A stretch of 64,000 nt of DNA from Vreelandella sp042466685 (GTDB taxonomy: Bacteria > Pseudomonadota > Gammaproteobacteria > Pseudomonadales > Halomonadaceae): contig NZ_CP170448.1 of NCBI RefSeq assembly GCF_042466685.1, positions 1,612,001 through 1,676,000 of the forward strand, written 5' to 3'. Shown here piece after piece: positions 43,782 through 53,292 of this stretch. The notes below the pieces were generated by a model. That model was not told where the DNA came from. It saw only the letters and a list, made by a program, of their open reading frames with translations, and made no database searches. The translations under genes were made by a program, and so were the position numbers. The stretch's first letter is position 1. Each line of letters begins with the position of its first letter.

Positions 43782-45403
43782 TCTTGCTCCTGAGGTTCTG
43801 GTTCTGCCTTGATCACATCGTTACTTATATCGTGTCCAAACACCTGTTTAAATAACTGGACACCAAGTTCGTTTGCGGCTAATTCGAGTGGCTCATTAGT
43901 CGTTTCCCAATGCGCCGTTGCCAACCGCTCGCTTGCTGCTTTCCAATCCGCTGATGACCATACCATGTAGGGGGTGCGGCTATCTGGAGGCGTAAAGTGC
44001 GCATACGCCTCAGGCAGAATCGGCACATGATCCCCATACCAGCCTAGCAGCCCTGGTCGCTTTGCAGTATTTAGCGAATTTTTAACGCTGGCTAGCATCT
44101 TGTCGGATTCACTTAAATGGTGCAAATAGACCGCCAAATCACGCAAATGATCGGGCAGCGGCCATGGCGCGTTGGGCAGCGTAGTGGCTAGCGTCGCCCG
44201 ATTGGGGGCTTCTAAATGGAGCGGGCCGTGATTCTCCATGGTGATAACAAACACAAATAGCGGTCTATTATCGTCATCTTCAAGCAGCCGTCCAATCTTT
44301 CGTGCAACCGCCTGGTCACTAACGTACTGGCCACTTTTGTCGCTGCTCTTGAAGGCATTGATATCTATAAAGTGATCGAAGCCTAATTGGGGCATCACTT
44401 TGTGGCGAAAATAGAAGCTTGCCAGATAGGGGTGCACGCACACCGTGCGGTAGCCCGCTGCTTTTAACGCACTCGCTAAACTGGGCATTGGGTGGCGAGC
44501 AAGCGTGCGGTAAGGGTTGAACTGGCGCGCGCCCCACTGACTGGGGGCAGTGCCGGTTAACAGGGCACACTCGGTGCGCACTGTATTGGCGCCCCAGGCG
44601 GGTACGCTTAACGCGCCGTGCAGGCTGGCACTTGCGCGAGTGGCATCAAAGTGGGGGAGCAGGTCGCTGTGAACTTCTGCACACCAGGGGCGCGGGTCGA
44701 AAAACGATTCGCTCTGCACCAGCACTATATTGGGGAGTAGCTGCTCGCTTTGATGCGCGCTCGCCACCGCCGTTAAAGCGTGAAAGGGGGATTGCTCCGG
44801 CGCAGGCACGGGTGAGCGCATCAGCGCGACACCGTAAGCCCACAGGCTGGCGAATAGCCCCAAGCGGTATAGGTCGTCTGCGGGGCGTAAGGTAATGGCG
44901 GGGAGCCTGCTCACGCTCAATACCAGTAGAAAAGCGCCTGCCGCTATTAACCCCAACGCATTGGTTAAAAAACGGCTGGCACCCTCGCTGGTTACCAGTG
45001 AGCCTTCCCAGTAAAAGAAGCCGCCAATCGCTACCGCAGCGGCGCTGCTGGCGGCAATCGCCAAGCCAACCCCGAAGAAAGGCACGTAGAGGCGCGGGTG
45101 GAGAATGGCGTCCCAAAAGTATTCAAAGTCGTGGCAGATAAACGGCTCGTTGAGCGTATGGGATTTAGCATTGCTCGACTGCACGACGACCAGTTGCAGT
45201 GAGAGAAACACCATCAACGCAAACCACGGGCGCTGGAGTAGCAGCACCAGCACTCCGAAAAGCAGTAGCCATGTGCCAAGGTGGACACTATTGGCGGCTG
45301 CTCCGCGCTGCCAAAAAGGGCGCGGCCGCGGGCTGAGCAGGGCTTCAAACGCGCCGCTTATCAACAGCCCCAATAGCAGCGGCCCTATCAGCGCGCTAAT
45401 CAT
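43778..45403 (-). CDS. Inner-membrane sulfatase/LTA-synthase-like protein (RkpI-like position)
   Basis: 541 residues. About five membrane helices in the first ~190 residues (IGPLLLGLLISGAFEALL; LGTWLLLFGVLVLLLQ; VPFFGVGLAIAASSAAAVAI; ALGLIAAGAFLLVLSVS). The rest is an alkaline phosphatase-superfamily domain: NIVLVQSESFFDPRP (metal Glu), GANTVRTECALLTGTAPSQW (candidate nucleophile Thr), FVFVITMENHGPLHLE and GWYGDHVPILPEAY (metal Asp-His). Such enzymes transfer phosphoglycerol or phosphoethanolamine, or remove sulfate, on the outer face of the membrane. It overlaps both neighbours, so it belongs to the lipid-capsule operon. Substrate unknown. Confidence 0.75.
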   Translation of the reverse strand: MISALIGPLLLGLLISGAFEALLSPRPRPFWQRGAAANSVHLGTWLLLFGVLVLLLQRPWFALMVFLSLQLVVVQSSNAKSHTLNEPFICHDFEYFWDAILHPRLYVPFFGVGLAIAASSAAAVAIGGFFYWEGSLVTSEGASRFLTNALGLIAAGAFLLVLSVSRLPAITLRPADDLYRLGLFASLWAYGVALMRSPVPAPEQSPFHALTAVASAHQSEQLLPNIVLVQSESFFDPRPWCAEVHSDLLPHFDATRASASLHGALSVPAWGANTVRTECALLTGTAPSQWGARQFNPYRTLARHPMPSLASALKAAGYRTVCVHPYLASFYFRHKVMPQLGFDHFIDINAFKSSDKSGQYVSDQAVARKIGRLLEDDDNRPLFVFVITMENHGPLHLEAPNRATLATTLPNAPWPLPDHLRDLAVYLHHLSESDKMLASVKNSLNTAKRPGLLGWYGDHVPILPEAYAHFTPPDSRTPYMVWSSADWKAASERLATAHWETTNEPLELAANELGVQLFKQVFGHDISNDVIKAEPEPQEQE

Positions 45404-46241
45404 GGGGCGTGTCTCCCGGGTGATTAAAGCCCAGGCGTTTGATCAGCCACTGAGAGACTCCTGCGGGCAGAACCGCCAGCCACCAGGTGCCAAAATTAAG
45501 CGGGAAGGGGAAGCTGATGCGTGCGCGGTTTGCAGTGATACCGCGCTTAATGACCTTGGCAGCACGCTCGGGGGGCCACTCCCAGGGTTTGGGGCCAGGC
45601 ATGGCTTCACACATCGGTGAGGTGACATAGCCGGGCATGACCACCGTTACGCCGATACCGTGAGGCGCGAGCAGCCCACGTAGCCCTTCGCCATAGGCCT
45701 TGATACCCGCTTTGCTGGCGCTATAGCTGGGTGTAGTGGGTAAGCCGTGCCATGCTGCCAGGGAGCTGATCAGCACGAGCTGACCGCTGCCGCGGGCCTG
45801 CATGACAGGCACCAGGTGCTGCACCATGGCGATAGGGGTTTTCAGGTTAATATCCAGCAGCCCCTGTACGTCCTCCCAGGGCTCTAGGAGAGCTGGCCCT
45901 TGGGGGTGGGTATTCTTGCCCGCGTTGGCAATCACGATATCCGGTACTTGTTGGGCGCAGAGTTCGGACAGCCAACCTTGCAGGGCGTGATCATCGGTTA
46001 GATCGACCGTGGATAGGGTGACTTGAGCGCCTTGCAGGCGGCAAGTGCTGGCAATTGCCTCTAGCTTCTCCTGCTGCCGACCGTGCAGCACCAGGTGGGT
46101 GCCGGTGGCGGCATAGGCGTTGGCCAGAGCGCCCCCAATTGCACCAGTGGCACCGGTGATCAGCACGCAGCGGTTATTAGGCGGCTGTTTCGTCGTCGCT
46201 TGCTCAGTAGCGGTCACGGGTTCTGTTATAGAGTCAGTCAC
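45396..46241 (-). CDS. Short-chain dehydrogenase/reductase (RkpH-like)
   Basis: 281 residues. VLITGATGAIGGALANAYA (NADPH site), IVIANAGKN, LISSLAAWHGLPTTP (Ser) and YSASKAGIKAYGEGLRGLL (catalytic Tyr/Lys) are all intact. A C-terminal hydrophobic helix (FGTWWLAVLPAGVSQWLI) resembles those of membrane-bound 3-ketosphinganine reductase-like SDRs. In this operon its likely job is to reduce the beta-keto group left by the oxoamine synthase (inference). Overlaps the genes on both sides. Confidence 0.82.
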   Translation of the reverse strand: MTDSITEPVTATEQATTKQPPNNRCVLITGATGAIGGALANAYAATGTHLVLHGRQQEKLEAIASTCRLQGAQVTLSTVDLTDDHALQGWLSELCAQQVPDIVIANAGKNTHPQGPALLEPWEDVQGLLDINLKTPIAMVQHLVPVMQARGSGQLVLISSLAAWHGLPTTPSYSASKAGIKAYGEGLRGLLAPHGIGVTVVMPGYVTSPMCEAMPGPKPWEWPPERAAKVIKRGITANRARISFPFPLNFGTWWLAVLPAGVSQWLIKRLGFNHPGDTPHD

Positions 46242-47479
46242 AGCAGCTTCTCCAGCGGCGACGGACAGGCTTCGAGTATGCGGGCGGCGTTATCCACGGC
46301 TAAGTCGATGCCGGGCTGGCAGTAGTAGCCACCGTTAACCTGAACGGCGTGCATGACGGTCTTGTGAAAATAGCCAAAAAGCTCGTCGTTGGGCGGCTGC
46401 GGCTGCTGCCAAAAATCCGCCAGCTCGCCTTGATAGGTCAGTCCATCTAAATTGTAGATCGGATCGCTCAGCGCATAGGTGGGACAGTTCTTCTCTAGCG
46501 ATACGATGCCCACTGTGCTGTTAACGGTCACATTGCCCCTGGCGTGTTTGAGCAGGGCGTTGAGATCCCCCGACTCCAGGTAAACGATGCGCCCTTGCAG
46601 GCCATGACGCTCTTCAAGCTGTTTGATGATCTTGGGGTAATTGACCAGGCCCATATCCAAAGGGTGGTTCTTGATGCACAGCTGCGTCTCGCTGGGTGCA
46701 TGTTTAGCGAACGATGCCATCACATCGTCCATCACTTCCTGCATACTGGCGTAGGGGGAGTGATCGCGAATTTGCGCATCGCTATTTAACTGCAGCGGCA
46801 GCATAAAATAGGGAAGACCGCTTTCGATTAGCGCTTTGATGCGCGCCGCATCGCGCTTTTTCCAAACCGCTTTTAGCTGTGCAAACCGCTTGATGTAGCC
46901 TGCGTACTCAACCGGAGCGGTGATTGGCGCGTGATTGCGGTAGTGCGGCGCGACCAGCGGATTGGCCAGCCCGGCCAAGTGGTAGCCCACATCGTGCATG
47001 GCGCGAATTTTAAAAGATGAGCGAAAGCGCACCGGTGCGGGTGGCTCGGGCAGTGCTTTGCCCGTCTCATAAAACCAATTGGGATCGCGGGGCAGCAGCG
47101 AGTGGCCGTTAACCCCTTCGCGCTCCAGTGTGATCCAGAAAGGGCGAAAGTAGCCCTCTTCAAACACATGGGTGCGTACGCCTGCGGCGGCGGCATTATC
47201 GACTGCGGGGCGGTGGATAGGGCGACGATCACCGAACACTACCTGGTCGGTGATGGCGTACTGCTCCCAGAGTGATTTGATATAGCCGGGTAATTCCGCG
47301 GTTGGGCCGCGATACAGGTGGCTTTCGCTGTGGGTACGCTGCCAATAGGCGATATCGCCCGCATTAAAGTTGACCTTAACGACTCGGTGCCCATCGTTAA
47401 CCAAGCGCTTGGCCAAGCGCTGGTAAAAGGGTGAGCAAACGCCCTGCAAAAATAAGAATGCACGCTTCTGATGCTTCAA
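46238..47479 (-). CDS. kpsS: Capsule polysaccharide Kdo transferase KpsS
   Basis: The 413 residues match KpsS/LipB: RAFLFLQGVCSPFYQRLAKR at the start, VFGDRRPIHRPAVDNAAAAG, HVFEEGYFRPFWITLEREG and CIKNHPLDMGLVNYPKII, then NSTVGIVSLEKNCPTYALSD. KpsS adds the first beta-Kdo to the lipid acceptor (lyso-phosphatidylglycerol in E. coli), starting the linker of ABC-transporter capsules. One base separates it from the kpsC stop; its own stop overlaps the SDR start by 4 bases. ATG 47479 is the expected start. Confidence 0.92.
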   Translation of the reverse strand: MKHQKRAFLFLQGVCSPFYQRLAKRLVNDGHRVVKVNFNAGDIAYWQRTHSESHLYRGPTAELPGYIKSLWEQYAITDQVVFGDRRPIHRPAVDNAAAAGVRTHVFEEGYFRPFWITLEREGVNGHSLLPRDPNWFYETGKALPEPPAPVRFRSSFKIRAMHDVGYHLAGLANPLVAPHYRNHAPITAPVEYAGYIKRFAQLKAVWKKRDAARIKALIESGLPYFMLPLQLNSDAQIRDHSPYASMQEVMDDVMASFAKHAPSETQLCIKNHPLDMGLVNYPKIIKQLEERHGLQGRIVYLESGDLNALLKHARGNVTVNSTVGIVSLEKNCPTYALSDPIYNLDGLTYQGELADFWQQPQPPNDELFGYFHKTVMHAVQVNGGYYCQPGIDLAVDNAARILEACPSPLEKLL

Positions 47480-47480
47480 C

Positions 47481-49487
47481 TCAATGCCTTCCGATCAACA
47501 AGTTACGATAACAGCGGTAGAGATGCTGTTTCCATGTAAGGATGTTTTTTTGGGTTTTTGCCTGTTCCAACAGGCTGACGACGGTTTCAGCATTGCATAG
47601 CTGGCGGGTCGTTGGGTCTACATAGCCGGGGTAGAGAATCAGTGTCCCGGCAACCAGCGCATCCAGCGAGAGTGAGCGCGTACGGCGTGGGCAGCTAAGC
47701 GCATCCTGCGTTAGGCCCCAGCCAGCATAAAATGGTAGCCCGTAGGTGCTGACTTCTCGCTGGCGCAAAAGTGCTTCAAATCCGGTCAAGGAGCTCATCG
47801 TATGCACTGCATCGACGCGCTCTAACAGGGTGGCGATGTCGATGTCGCTGGCATCTAGATCATACAGGCGTTTGGCACTGGTATCGAGTGCCCCGATACG
47901 CGCACCGCTCAATACATCTGGGTGCGCTTTGTAAACGATGTAGGCATCCGGATGGGCGCTACGTACAGCGTTCAATAGCCCGCTATTGGTATTAATGTGC
48001 GGCGAGCCGGTGGCAATGGATGCGTCGCTCTCGACTTGGCCGGGCACTAATATGGTGTAACGATCCTGGGGCAGCTCGACCTCTGACTGGCCGCGCACAT
48101 TGTATTTGGATAGCTTGAGCGCCACCAGCCTTTCACGTAAATGCCGGGCGCGTAGCAGCAGGTCGTCACTAAAGTGGCTGCTATTGAGCAGTTCTTCCAA
48201 GTCGCTGGGCTGGCTGGGGTCGTAATAGATGCCTCGGGAATCAATCACCAGTGACAATGGTTGAGTGAGATCGACACCCAGCCCCACCGAGCGAATAAAG
48301 CCATCTTCCATGCGCCATACATCGGCCATGTGCTGCGCGTGCTGGCGTTTAAAGTCAGCATCAATGCGGCTTGACCACACCAGCTGCCGTTCGTCGGGCT
48401 GTTTGTTGGCTGCCAGTTCGGCCTGAAAATTCACCTTGGCAGCGGGGCCTAAAAAATCGCCAATAAAGCGCCGTTTCCATGAGGAGAAACCACACGCCCG
48501 CCAGCGGCCCTGGTAGCGCTCCTGCTGGCGCTTTTGGTCGGCGATTAAGGCAATCGTCTCTTCCAGCGTGGCGGACTGGCGGGTGTAAGGGTTGGCGTAG
48601 CGGCAGTAGCGTAGATAGGCGGCAGCAAACAGCTCAACTAATGTGCGTGTAACGCGACGGCGGGGGCAGGGCAACTGGTCATGGGTAAGTCCCCAGCCCG
48701 CGTAAAACGGAATGCCGAAGCAGTGTACCTGCTTACCGGCAAGCAGGGCCTCAAAGCCAAGCTGGCTGGTGACCACATAGACGTGGTCGACCTGATCAAA
48801 TAATGCCCAGGGGTTAAGGTCTTCGCCGATTACCTGGCAGCGTGGGTGAGCCGCGGCGTTTAGCAGGTGGCCCTGTTTTTTCCCGGCGATGACATCCGGA
48901 TGGATCTTGACCAGAATTTCGCTGTCCGGGTGCTCTGCTAACGCGGCCTCGAGCATTTGATCGAAGCTACTACCGCTGGCGCCACCGTAGTGAATAGAGG
49001 CGTCCCCGGCGGTTTGGTCAACCACCAGCACGCGCCCACGGCTGTTACTGTTAATCGGTTTGTCGGGGGCGTGGTTATATTTGGAGAGCCGGTAGTGGGC
49101 AATCAGCGCCATACAGCACTCTGCCTGGGCTAACTCCTCAGCGTCAAATGTGGCCGTATTTAGCCAGTTTTCTAAATCAGAAGGTCGCGATGCATCGTAA
49201 TAAATACCGGTCTCATCGACCACCAGACTGTGCGGCTGAAAGCCGTTTACGCCTAACCCTAACGAACGTATAAAGCCATCTTCCAAGGCGATGTAAGCGA
49301 GTTGTCGACGCTGGGCATACCGCCTGGTGCGGACGCTGGTGGGCTTTAACCCCCAGCCAATCACCGCGTCGGGTTGGGGCTTTAGTGCACTTATTCTGAT
49401 GAATTGGTCAAATTCGGACAGCAGCGCAGGCAGGGCAGCCAGCTTGCCAATACCTGAAGATGTGTAGCCTGCTGTTCGTTTCGCCAT
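47481..49487 (-). CDS. kpsC: Capsule polysaccharide Kdo transferase KpsC (two-domain)
   Basis: The 668 residues contain two related halves, each with EDGFIRSLGLGV or EDGFIRSVGLGV, IYYDASRPSDLENWL or IYYDPSQPSDLEELL, VVDQTAGDASIHYGGAS or VPGQVESDASIATGSP, and YAGWGLTHDQLPCPRR or YAGWGLTQDALSCPRR. This is the tandem-domain architecture of KpsC, whose two active sites extend the poly-beta-Kdo linker. It is the first gene of the operon; its presence implies an ABC-exporter-dependent capsule (the kpsMTED export genes are not in this window). Confidence 0.95.
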   Translation of the reverse strand: MAKRTAGYTSSGIGKLAALPALLSEFDQFIRISALKPQPDAVIGWGLKPTSVRTRRYAQRRQLAYIALEDGFIRSLGLGVNGFQPHSLVVDETGIYYDASRPSDLENWLNTATFDAEELAQAECCMALIAHYRLSKYNHAPDKPINSNSRGRVLVVDQTAGDASIHYGGASGSSFDQMLEAALAEHPDSEILVKIHPDVIAGKKQGHLLNAAAHPRCQVIGEDLNPWALFDQVDHVYVVTSQLGFEALLAGKQVHCFGIPFYAGWGLTHDQLPCPRRRVTRTLVELFAAAYLRYCRYANPYTRQSATLEETIALIADQKRQQERYQGRWRACGFSSWKRRFIGDFLGPAAKVNFQAELAANKQPDERQLVWSSRIDADFKRQHAQHMADVWRMEDGFIRSVGLGVDLTQPLSLVIDSRGIYYDPSQPSDLEELLNSSHFSDDLLLRARHLRERLVALKLSKYNVRGQSEVELPQDRYTILVPGQVESDASIATGSPHINTNSGLLNAVRSAHPDAYIVYKAHPDVLSGARIGALDTSAKRLYDLDASDIDIATLLERVDAVHTMSSLTGFEALLRQREVSTYGLPFYAGWGLTQDALSCPRRTRSLSLDALVAGTLILYPGYVDPTTRQLCNAETVVSLLEQAKTQKNILTWKQHLYRCYRNLLIGRH

Positions 49488-49752
49488 AAATAAGGTCGTG
49501 GTGAGGAATCAGGATAAGGTGTAGGCGGGCGAACATACGTGATTTGTAGGGGGTTATCAATTCAGGTTTTGTGAGTGTTCACTATTTTGTCTACCCCCGG
49601 CAATCATTTGCATGTTAATAAAATTGCCTCAAGTTTGGTTTGTTCAACGCGAATAGTTGCTACTTTTTTGGTAAGTTTGTCTGTTGCCTGTATCGTTGAT
49701 ACTGCTCTGCTGAACCTGGAGTGAAGTAAAGGATGCATAAAAAGGATAATCG
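49488..49752. other. Divergent intergenic region upstream of kpsC operon and diguanylate cyclase
   Basis: 265 bases, AT-rich from about 49560 to 49700. It must hold the promoters of both the long minus-strand operon and the plus-strand sensor. I see no secure -35/-10 pair, no ops sequence and no small gene. Confidence 0.5.
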
Positions 49753-51774
49753 GTGCGCTTTGCCCATCTGCTAAAAAAGCTATTTTCTTTCAGTTCGTTA
49801 AAGAGCCGGCTTCTGCTGGGGCTCTCCTTTACCTTGTTGTTGCTGATCGCGTTGGTGCTGGGCATGGCGTGGCAAATTGGTAAGACCATGGTGCAGGAAA
49901 CGAATATGTCGCACCTGCGTTATGAAGCCACCTTGCTCGCTGATGAGGTCACTCAGCAAATCGATATGCGCTTTCAGGCGTTAGAGCGATTAAGCGAAAT
50001 GATAGGCCCCACTGATGATGCGAGCTGGATCAGCCACCAACTGCGGCAGAACGATAGCCTAATGGCATGGTTCGAGGGAATTGTGGTGGCCAACCGCGAT
50101 GGAAGGATTATTGCTGACTGGCCCGCTATCGTTGGCAGGGTGGGGCTCGAAACCGCTGAGCTTGAGTATTTTCGTATGCTGCGCGGTATTCGCCGCCCCT
50201 ATGTTAGTGAACCTTTCGTAGGCCGGGCGAGCGGCATGCCAATGGTGGTAGTGGGGGTACCGCGTTTCACCGAGCAAGGCGATTTCGATGGCTTTATTGG
50301 GGGGATTCTTAGCCTGGATTCTGGGGGGATATTTAGCCGTTTAGCCAAAGTGCGTTTGGGTGAAAAAGGCTATGCAGGCGTTGCTACCTCCTCTGGGAAA
50401 GTTTTATACCACCCGAATAGTTCCTTTATTAATGCTTCTGTGCCCAGCAAGGAGTTTAACCCCTGGTTGGACTTGGCGCTGGATGGCTGGGAGGGGGATG
50501 CCGTAGGGCAGCTAGTGCAAGGGGAAATGGCGCTTCAATCCTACGCACAGGTCTGGTCTGCCGGTTGGGTCGTTGGTCTTTACTTGCCCATCTCTCAAGC
50601 GCAACTTCCGTTAGCAGATTTTATTAGGCAGCTATGGTGGACATGGGTGGTGCTGGTTTTACTCATTTTCCCGCTGCTTTTGTGGATGCTGGGTCGCGTG
50701 CTTTCGCCCTTGAGGCATTTGGAAAAACAGATTGGTGAAGTGGGGTTAGGGCATCGTGAGAGCGTCAGTCTGGCGACCAGGATGCAAGAGTTGCAGCAGG
50801 TGGCGGGCACCTTTAACCGTGTAGAAGATGAACGGCAACTGCTGCTAGGCAATCTTCAAGAGCGCGAGGCGTTTCTTGACTCGGTGCTCAATGCGGCGCC
50901 TCAGGGTATGTTTGTCGCCAATATTAAGGGCGACATTACCTATATGAACCCCGCGCTACTGGAGATGCTGGGCATATCCACTGACGTGCCCATGAAAACA
51001 TGGCTTGAGCAGATTCATACAGACGATATCGACGGTGCGAAGGATATGTGGCTGCACAGTCTGCAAACCGGTAGCGATTTTGTCCGCCAGTTGCGCTTTT
51101 TACGTAGTGATAATGAGCTGCTGTGGCTGGATATTCATGCCCGTGTTGTTATGCTCTCCCAGGATGGGCATACCCTCGGTTTAGTGGGGGTCGTCAAAGA
51201 TATTACCGAGCGCCGTCAGCAGGAAGCCATTCAGCGCTGGGAGGCGGAGCACGACCCATTAACCGGCCTGTTGAATCGCCGAGGCTTCGAGCGCCGCCTG
51301 GAAGAGGCGTTTGCCGACTTCCAAAAAACCAGCACCCCTTCAGCCCTTTTGCTGTTTGATTTGGATCACTTCAAACCCATCAATGACGAAGGTGGCCACG
51401 CGTTAGGCGACGAAATGTTGCGCCGTATCGCCCAGGTGGTTGCTTGGGAAGTGCGCCGTAGTGACCATGTGGCGCGCCAGGGGGGCGACGAGTTTGGCGT
51501 GCTGCTGCCCAGTTGTACGTTGGCTCAGGCAAGGAGAATTGCTGAGTCACTGCGTCAATCTGTCAGTGAAATCTCCGTTACCCATGCAGGCAAAGAGTAC
51601 AGGGTCACCTTAAGTATTGGTGTGACTACCTTTGATGAGACTGATACCAGCATGGAGGATGTTTTAGCGCGAGCCGATGCCGGTAGTTACAAAGCCAAGG
51701 AGCACGGGCGTGATGGGGTGGTGGTTAATATGCCCAACGATGATGTCATGGAGCTCTTTGATCAGCTCAAGTAA
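49753..51774 (+). CDS. Membrane sensor diguanylate cyclase (dCache-HAMP-PAS-GGDEF)
   Basis: 673 residues. A first membrane helix near 20-40 (LLLGLSFTLLLLIALVLGMA), a ~240-residue periplasmic Cache domain (FVGRASGMPMVVVGVPRF, GFIGGILSLDSGGIF), a second helix near 290-315 (WWTWVVLVLLIFPLLLWMLG), HAMP, PAS (about 375-495) and GGDEF (about 510-660). The active site is intact (QGGDEFGVLLPS) and RRSD just before it is an RxxD c-di-GMP inhibitory site. It should make c-di-GMP in response to a periplasmic ligand. GTG start with AAAGGA upstream. It neighbours the capsule operon divergently, so a link to capsule or biofilm control is possible. Confidence 0.92.
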   Translation: MRFAHLLKKLFSFSSLKSRLLLGLSFTLLLLIALVLGMAWQIGKTMVQETNMSHLRYEATLLADEVTQQIDMRFQALERLSEMIGPTDDASWISHQLRQNDSLMAWFEGIVVANRDGRIIADWPAIVGRVGLETAELEYFRMLRGIRRPYVSEPFVGRASGMPMVVVGVPRFTEQGDFDGFIGGILSLDSGGIFSRLAKVRLGEKGYAGVATSSGKVLYHPNSSFINASVPSKEFNPWLDLALDGWEGDAVGQLVQGEMALQSYAQVWSAGWVVGLYLPISQAQLPLADFIRQLWWTWVVLVLLIFPLLLWMLGRVLSPLRHLEKQIGEVGLGHRESVSLATRMQELQQVAGTFNRVEDERQLLLGNLQEREAFLDSVLNAAPQGMFVANIKGDITYMNPALLEMLGISTDVPMKTWLEQIHTDDIDGAKDMWLHSLQTGSDFVRQLRFLRSDNELLWLDIHARVVMLSQDGHTLGLVGVVKDITERRQQEAIQRWEAEHDPLTGLLNRRGFERRLEEAFADFQKTSTPSALLLFDLDHFKPINDEGGHALGDEMLRRIAQVVAWEVRRSDHVARQGGDEFGVLLPSCTLAQARRIAESLRQSVSEISVTHAGKEYRVTLSIGVTTFDETDTSMEDVLARADAGSYKAKEHGRDGVVVNMPNDDVMELFDQLK

Positions 51775-51890
51775 CCTCTGGTAAGCGTGCGTTCTGTGCG
51801 ACACATCAGACGCCGCTTGCCAGTCGACAAACGTTGCCCGGCAGTACAGTATAAGCAGGCGCTAAATTTAAGGCTGACCGAGATACTGTT

Positions 51891-52838
51891 GTGAACCTAT
51901 TTGAACTGTTTGCCCGCACGCTTGATGTCACGCTGCCTGTCTTCGCGATGGTATTTGTTGGCCTGGGGCTCAAGCGCTTGAAATGGATCGATAGCGCTTT
52001 TGTCTCGACCGCCTCGGCGCTGGTATTTAAAGCAACGCTCCCCACCTTGATTTTCCTCAGTTTGATAAAAGCCGACTTAAGCGTTGCTCTGGACGTTTCG
52101 CTGATGGTGTTTTTTGCGGTGGCAACCCTCGGCCAGTTTTTGCTCAGCTGGGCATGGGCGCACTACCGTGTGGCCCGCCAGGATCGCGGTATTTACGTTC
52201 AAGGTGCGTTTCGCGGTAACTGTGGGGTGGTGGGCTTAGCACTGGCGGCGGGGATGTACGGTAATTATGGCCTATCAGCGGGTAGCCTTCTGCTGGGTGT
52301 GGTGATTGTGATGTACAACGCGCTTTCGGTTGTTGTACTGGCATTTTACCAACCTGGTCAATCGACTGATTGGCGCAGCCTGCTCAAACATGTGGCCACC
52401 AACCCGCTGATCATCTCAGTGTTTGCGGCACTACCTTTTACCGCACTTTCGATCCCTCTGCCCTCCTGGGTGATCACCTCCGGCGACTATTTTGCCTCGT
52501 TAACACTGCCACTGGCGCTGATTTGTATTGGCGCGACGCTCTCCGTTTCGAGCATGCGCGACAGCAGCCAAGTGGCACTCGGCGCTAGCCTGATGAAGAT
52601 GGTCACGCTCCCAATACTCTCCACGTTCGCGGCCTGGATGATGGGCTTTTCAGGCGAGCAGTTGGGCCTGTTGTTCCTATTCTTCGCCAGCCCCACCGCC
52701 GCCGCCAGCTTTGTGATGGTGAAGGCGATAGGCGGCAATGTGCCACTAGCCGCCAATATCATCGCCATCACCACACTGATGGCGAGCATTACCGTTACGC
52801 TAGGCATCTTCGCGCTGCGTTTGCTCGGCTGGATATAG
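51891..52838 (+). CDS. AEC-family (auxin efflux carrier-like) transporter
   Basis: 315 residues with about ten hydrophobic helices in two halves, starting FELFARTLDVTLPVFAMVFV and GLGLKRLKWIDSAFVSTAS, with the family's FRGNCGVVGLALA motif and FASPTAAASFVMVKAIGGN near the end. AEC carriers export or exchange small organic acids; substrate not predictable. GTG at 51891 is the start. Monocistronic. Confidence 0.88.
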   Translation: MNLFELFARTLDVTLPVFAMVFVGLGLKRLKWIDSAFVSTASALVFKATLPTLIFLSLIKADLSVALDVSLMVFFAVATLGQFLLSWAWAHYRVARQDRGIYVQGAFRGNCGVVGLALAAGMYGNYGLSAGSLLLGVVIVMYNALSVVVLAFYQPGQSTDWRSLLKHVATNPLIISVFAALPFTALSIPLPSWVITSGDYFASLTLPLALICIGATLSVSSMRDSSQVALGASLMKMVTLPILSTFAAWMMGFSGEQLGLLFLFFASPTAAASFVMVKAIGGNVPLAANIIAITTLMASITVTLGIFALRLLGWI

Positions 52839-52870
52839 CACGAATAGCTCTGCTAAATAGCCCAACGCGG

Positions 52871-52900
52871 TTGGCCCTACCTAAGTCGACGCGTTATACT
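52871..52900 (+). promoter_or_regulatory. tRNA-Arg promoter
   Basis: TTGGCC (52871-52876) and TATACT (52895-52900), 18 bases apart, followed by a GC-rich discriminator ACGCGCCC, as in stringently controlled stable-RNA promoters. The tRNA starts 28 bases later. Confidence 0.65.
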
Positions 52901-52927
52901 ACGCGCCCGCTAGTTAAGACCACGTTT

Positions 52928-53004
52928 GTCCCTGTAGCTCAGTAGGATAGAGCAGCCGCCTCCTAAGCGGCAGGTCGCAGGTTCGACTCCTGCCAGGGAC
53001 GCCA
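52928..53004 (+). tRNA. tRNA-Arg (anticodon CCT)
   Basis: 77 bases including encoded CCA. Acceptor stem GTCCCTG/CAGGGAC, D arm GCTC...GAGC, anticodon stem GCCGC/GCGGC around loop CTCCTAA (anticodon CCT, reads AGG), T arm GCAGG/CCTGC with TTCGACT. All arms pair. It is followed by an integrase stub, so its 3' end is a likely attachment site. Confidence 0.97.
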
Positions 53005-53145
53005 GCGGCCATTCTTGAGACGTCCTGAGAAGGCCTAAAAAAGAGTACAATACTCTGAAATACATGGTTTTTTAGCTCATCAATGTTCCTCGCTGTTCCT
53101 TCCATATCCCGCTGCTAAGTGGTATACATTCCGGTATATGCCTCC

Positions 53146-53292
53146 ATGGCACTAACCGCTCGACAGATAAACTCAACCAAACCAAGCACGAAAATTTTAG
53201 CCCTCAACGATGGCCAAGGATTAGGACTTATAATCTGCCCAATGCAGCCAACCCCGGCACCGCTGCGCGCTGCTTTCGCGGGTGCGCCTTAG
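53146..53292 (+). pseudogene. Truncated P4-type tyrosine integrase (N-terminal stub)
   Basis: From ATG 53146 the frame reads MALTARQINSTKPSTKILAL then NDGQGLGLIICPM, matching the start of the DUF4102 arm-binding domain that opens P4/CP4-type integrases (usual form MALTD...NAKP...L.DG.GL.L.V.P.G). After about 33 residues the match ends exactly where a REP/BIME element begins, and the frame closes at TAG 53290. It lies 141 bases after tRNA-Arg, the normal position for such an integrase. The element's remaining genes are not present downstream. Confidence 0.7.

Noticed and set aside
49488..49752. ops (RfaH recruitment) site before kpsC
   Set aside because: No convincing match to GGCGGTAGC was found in the leader by eye.
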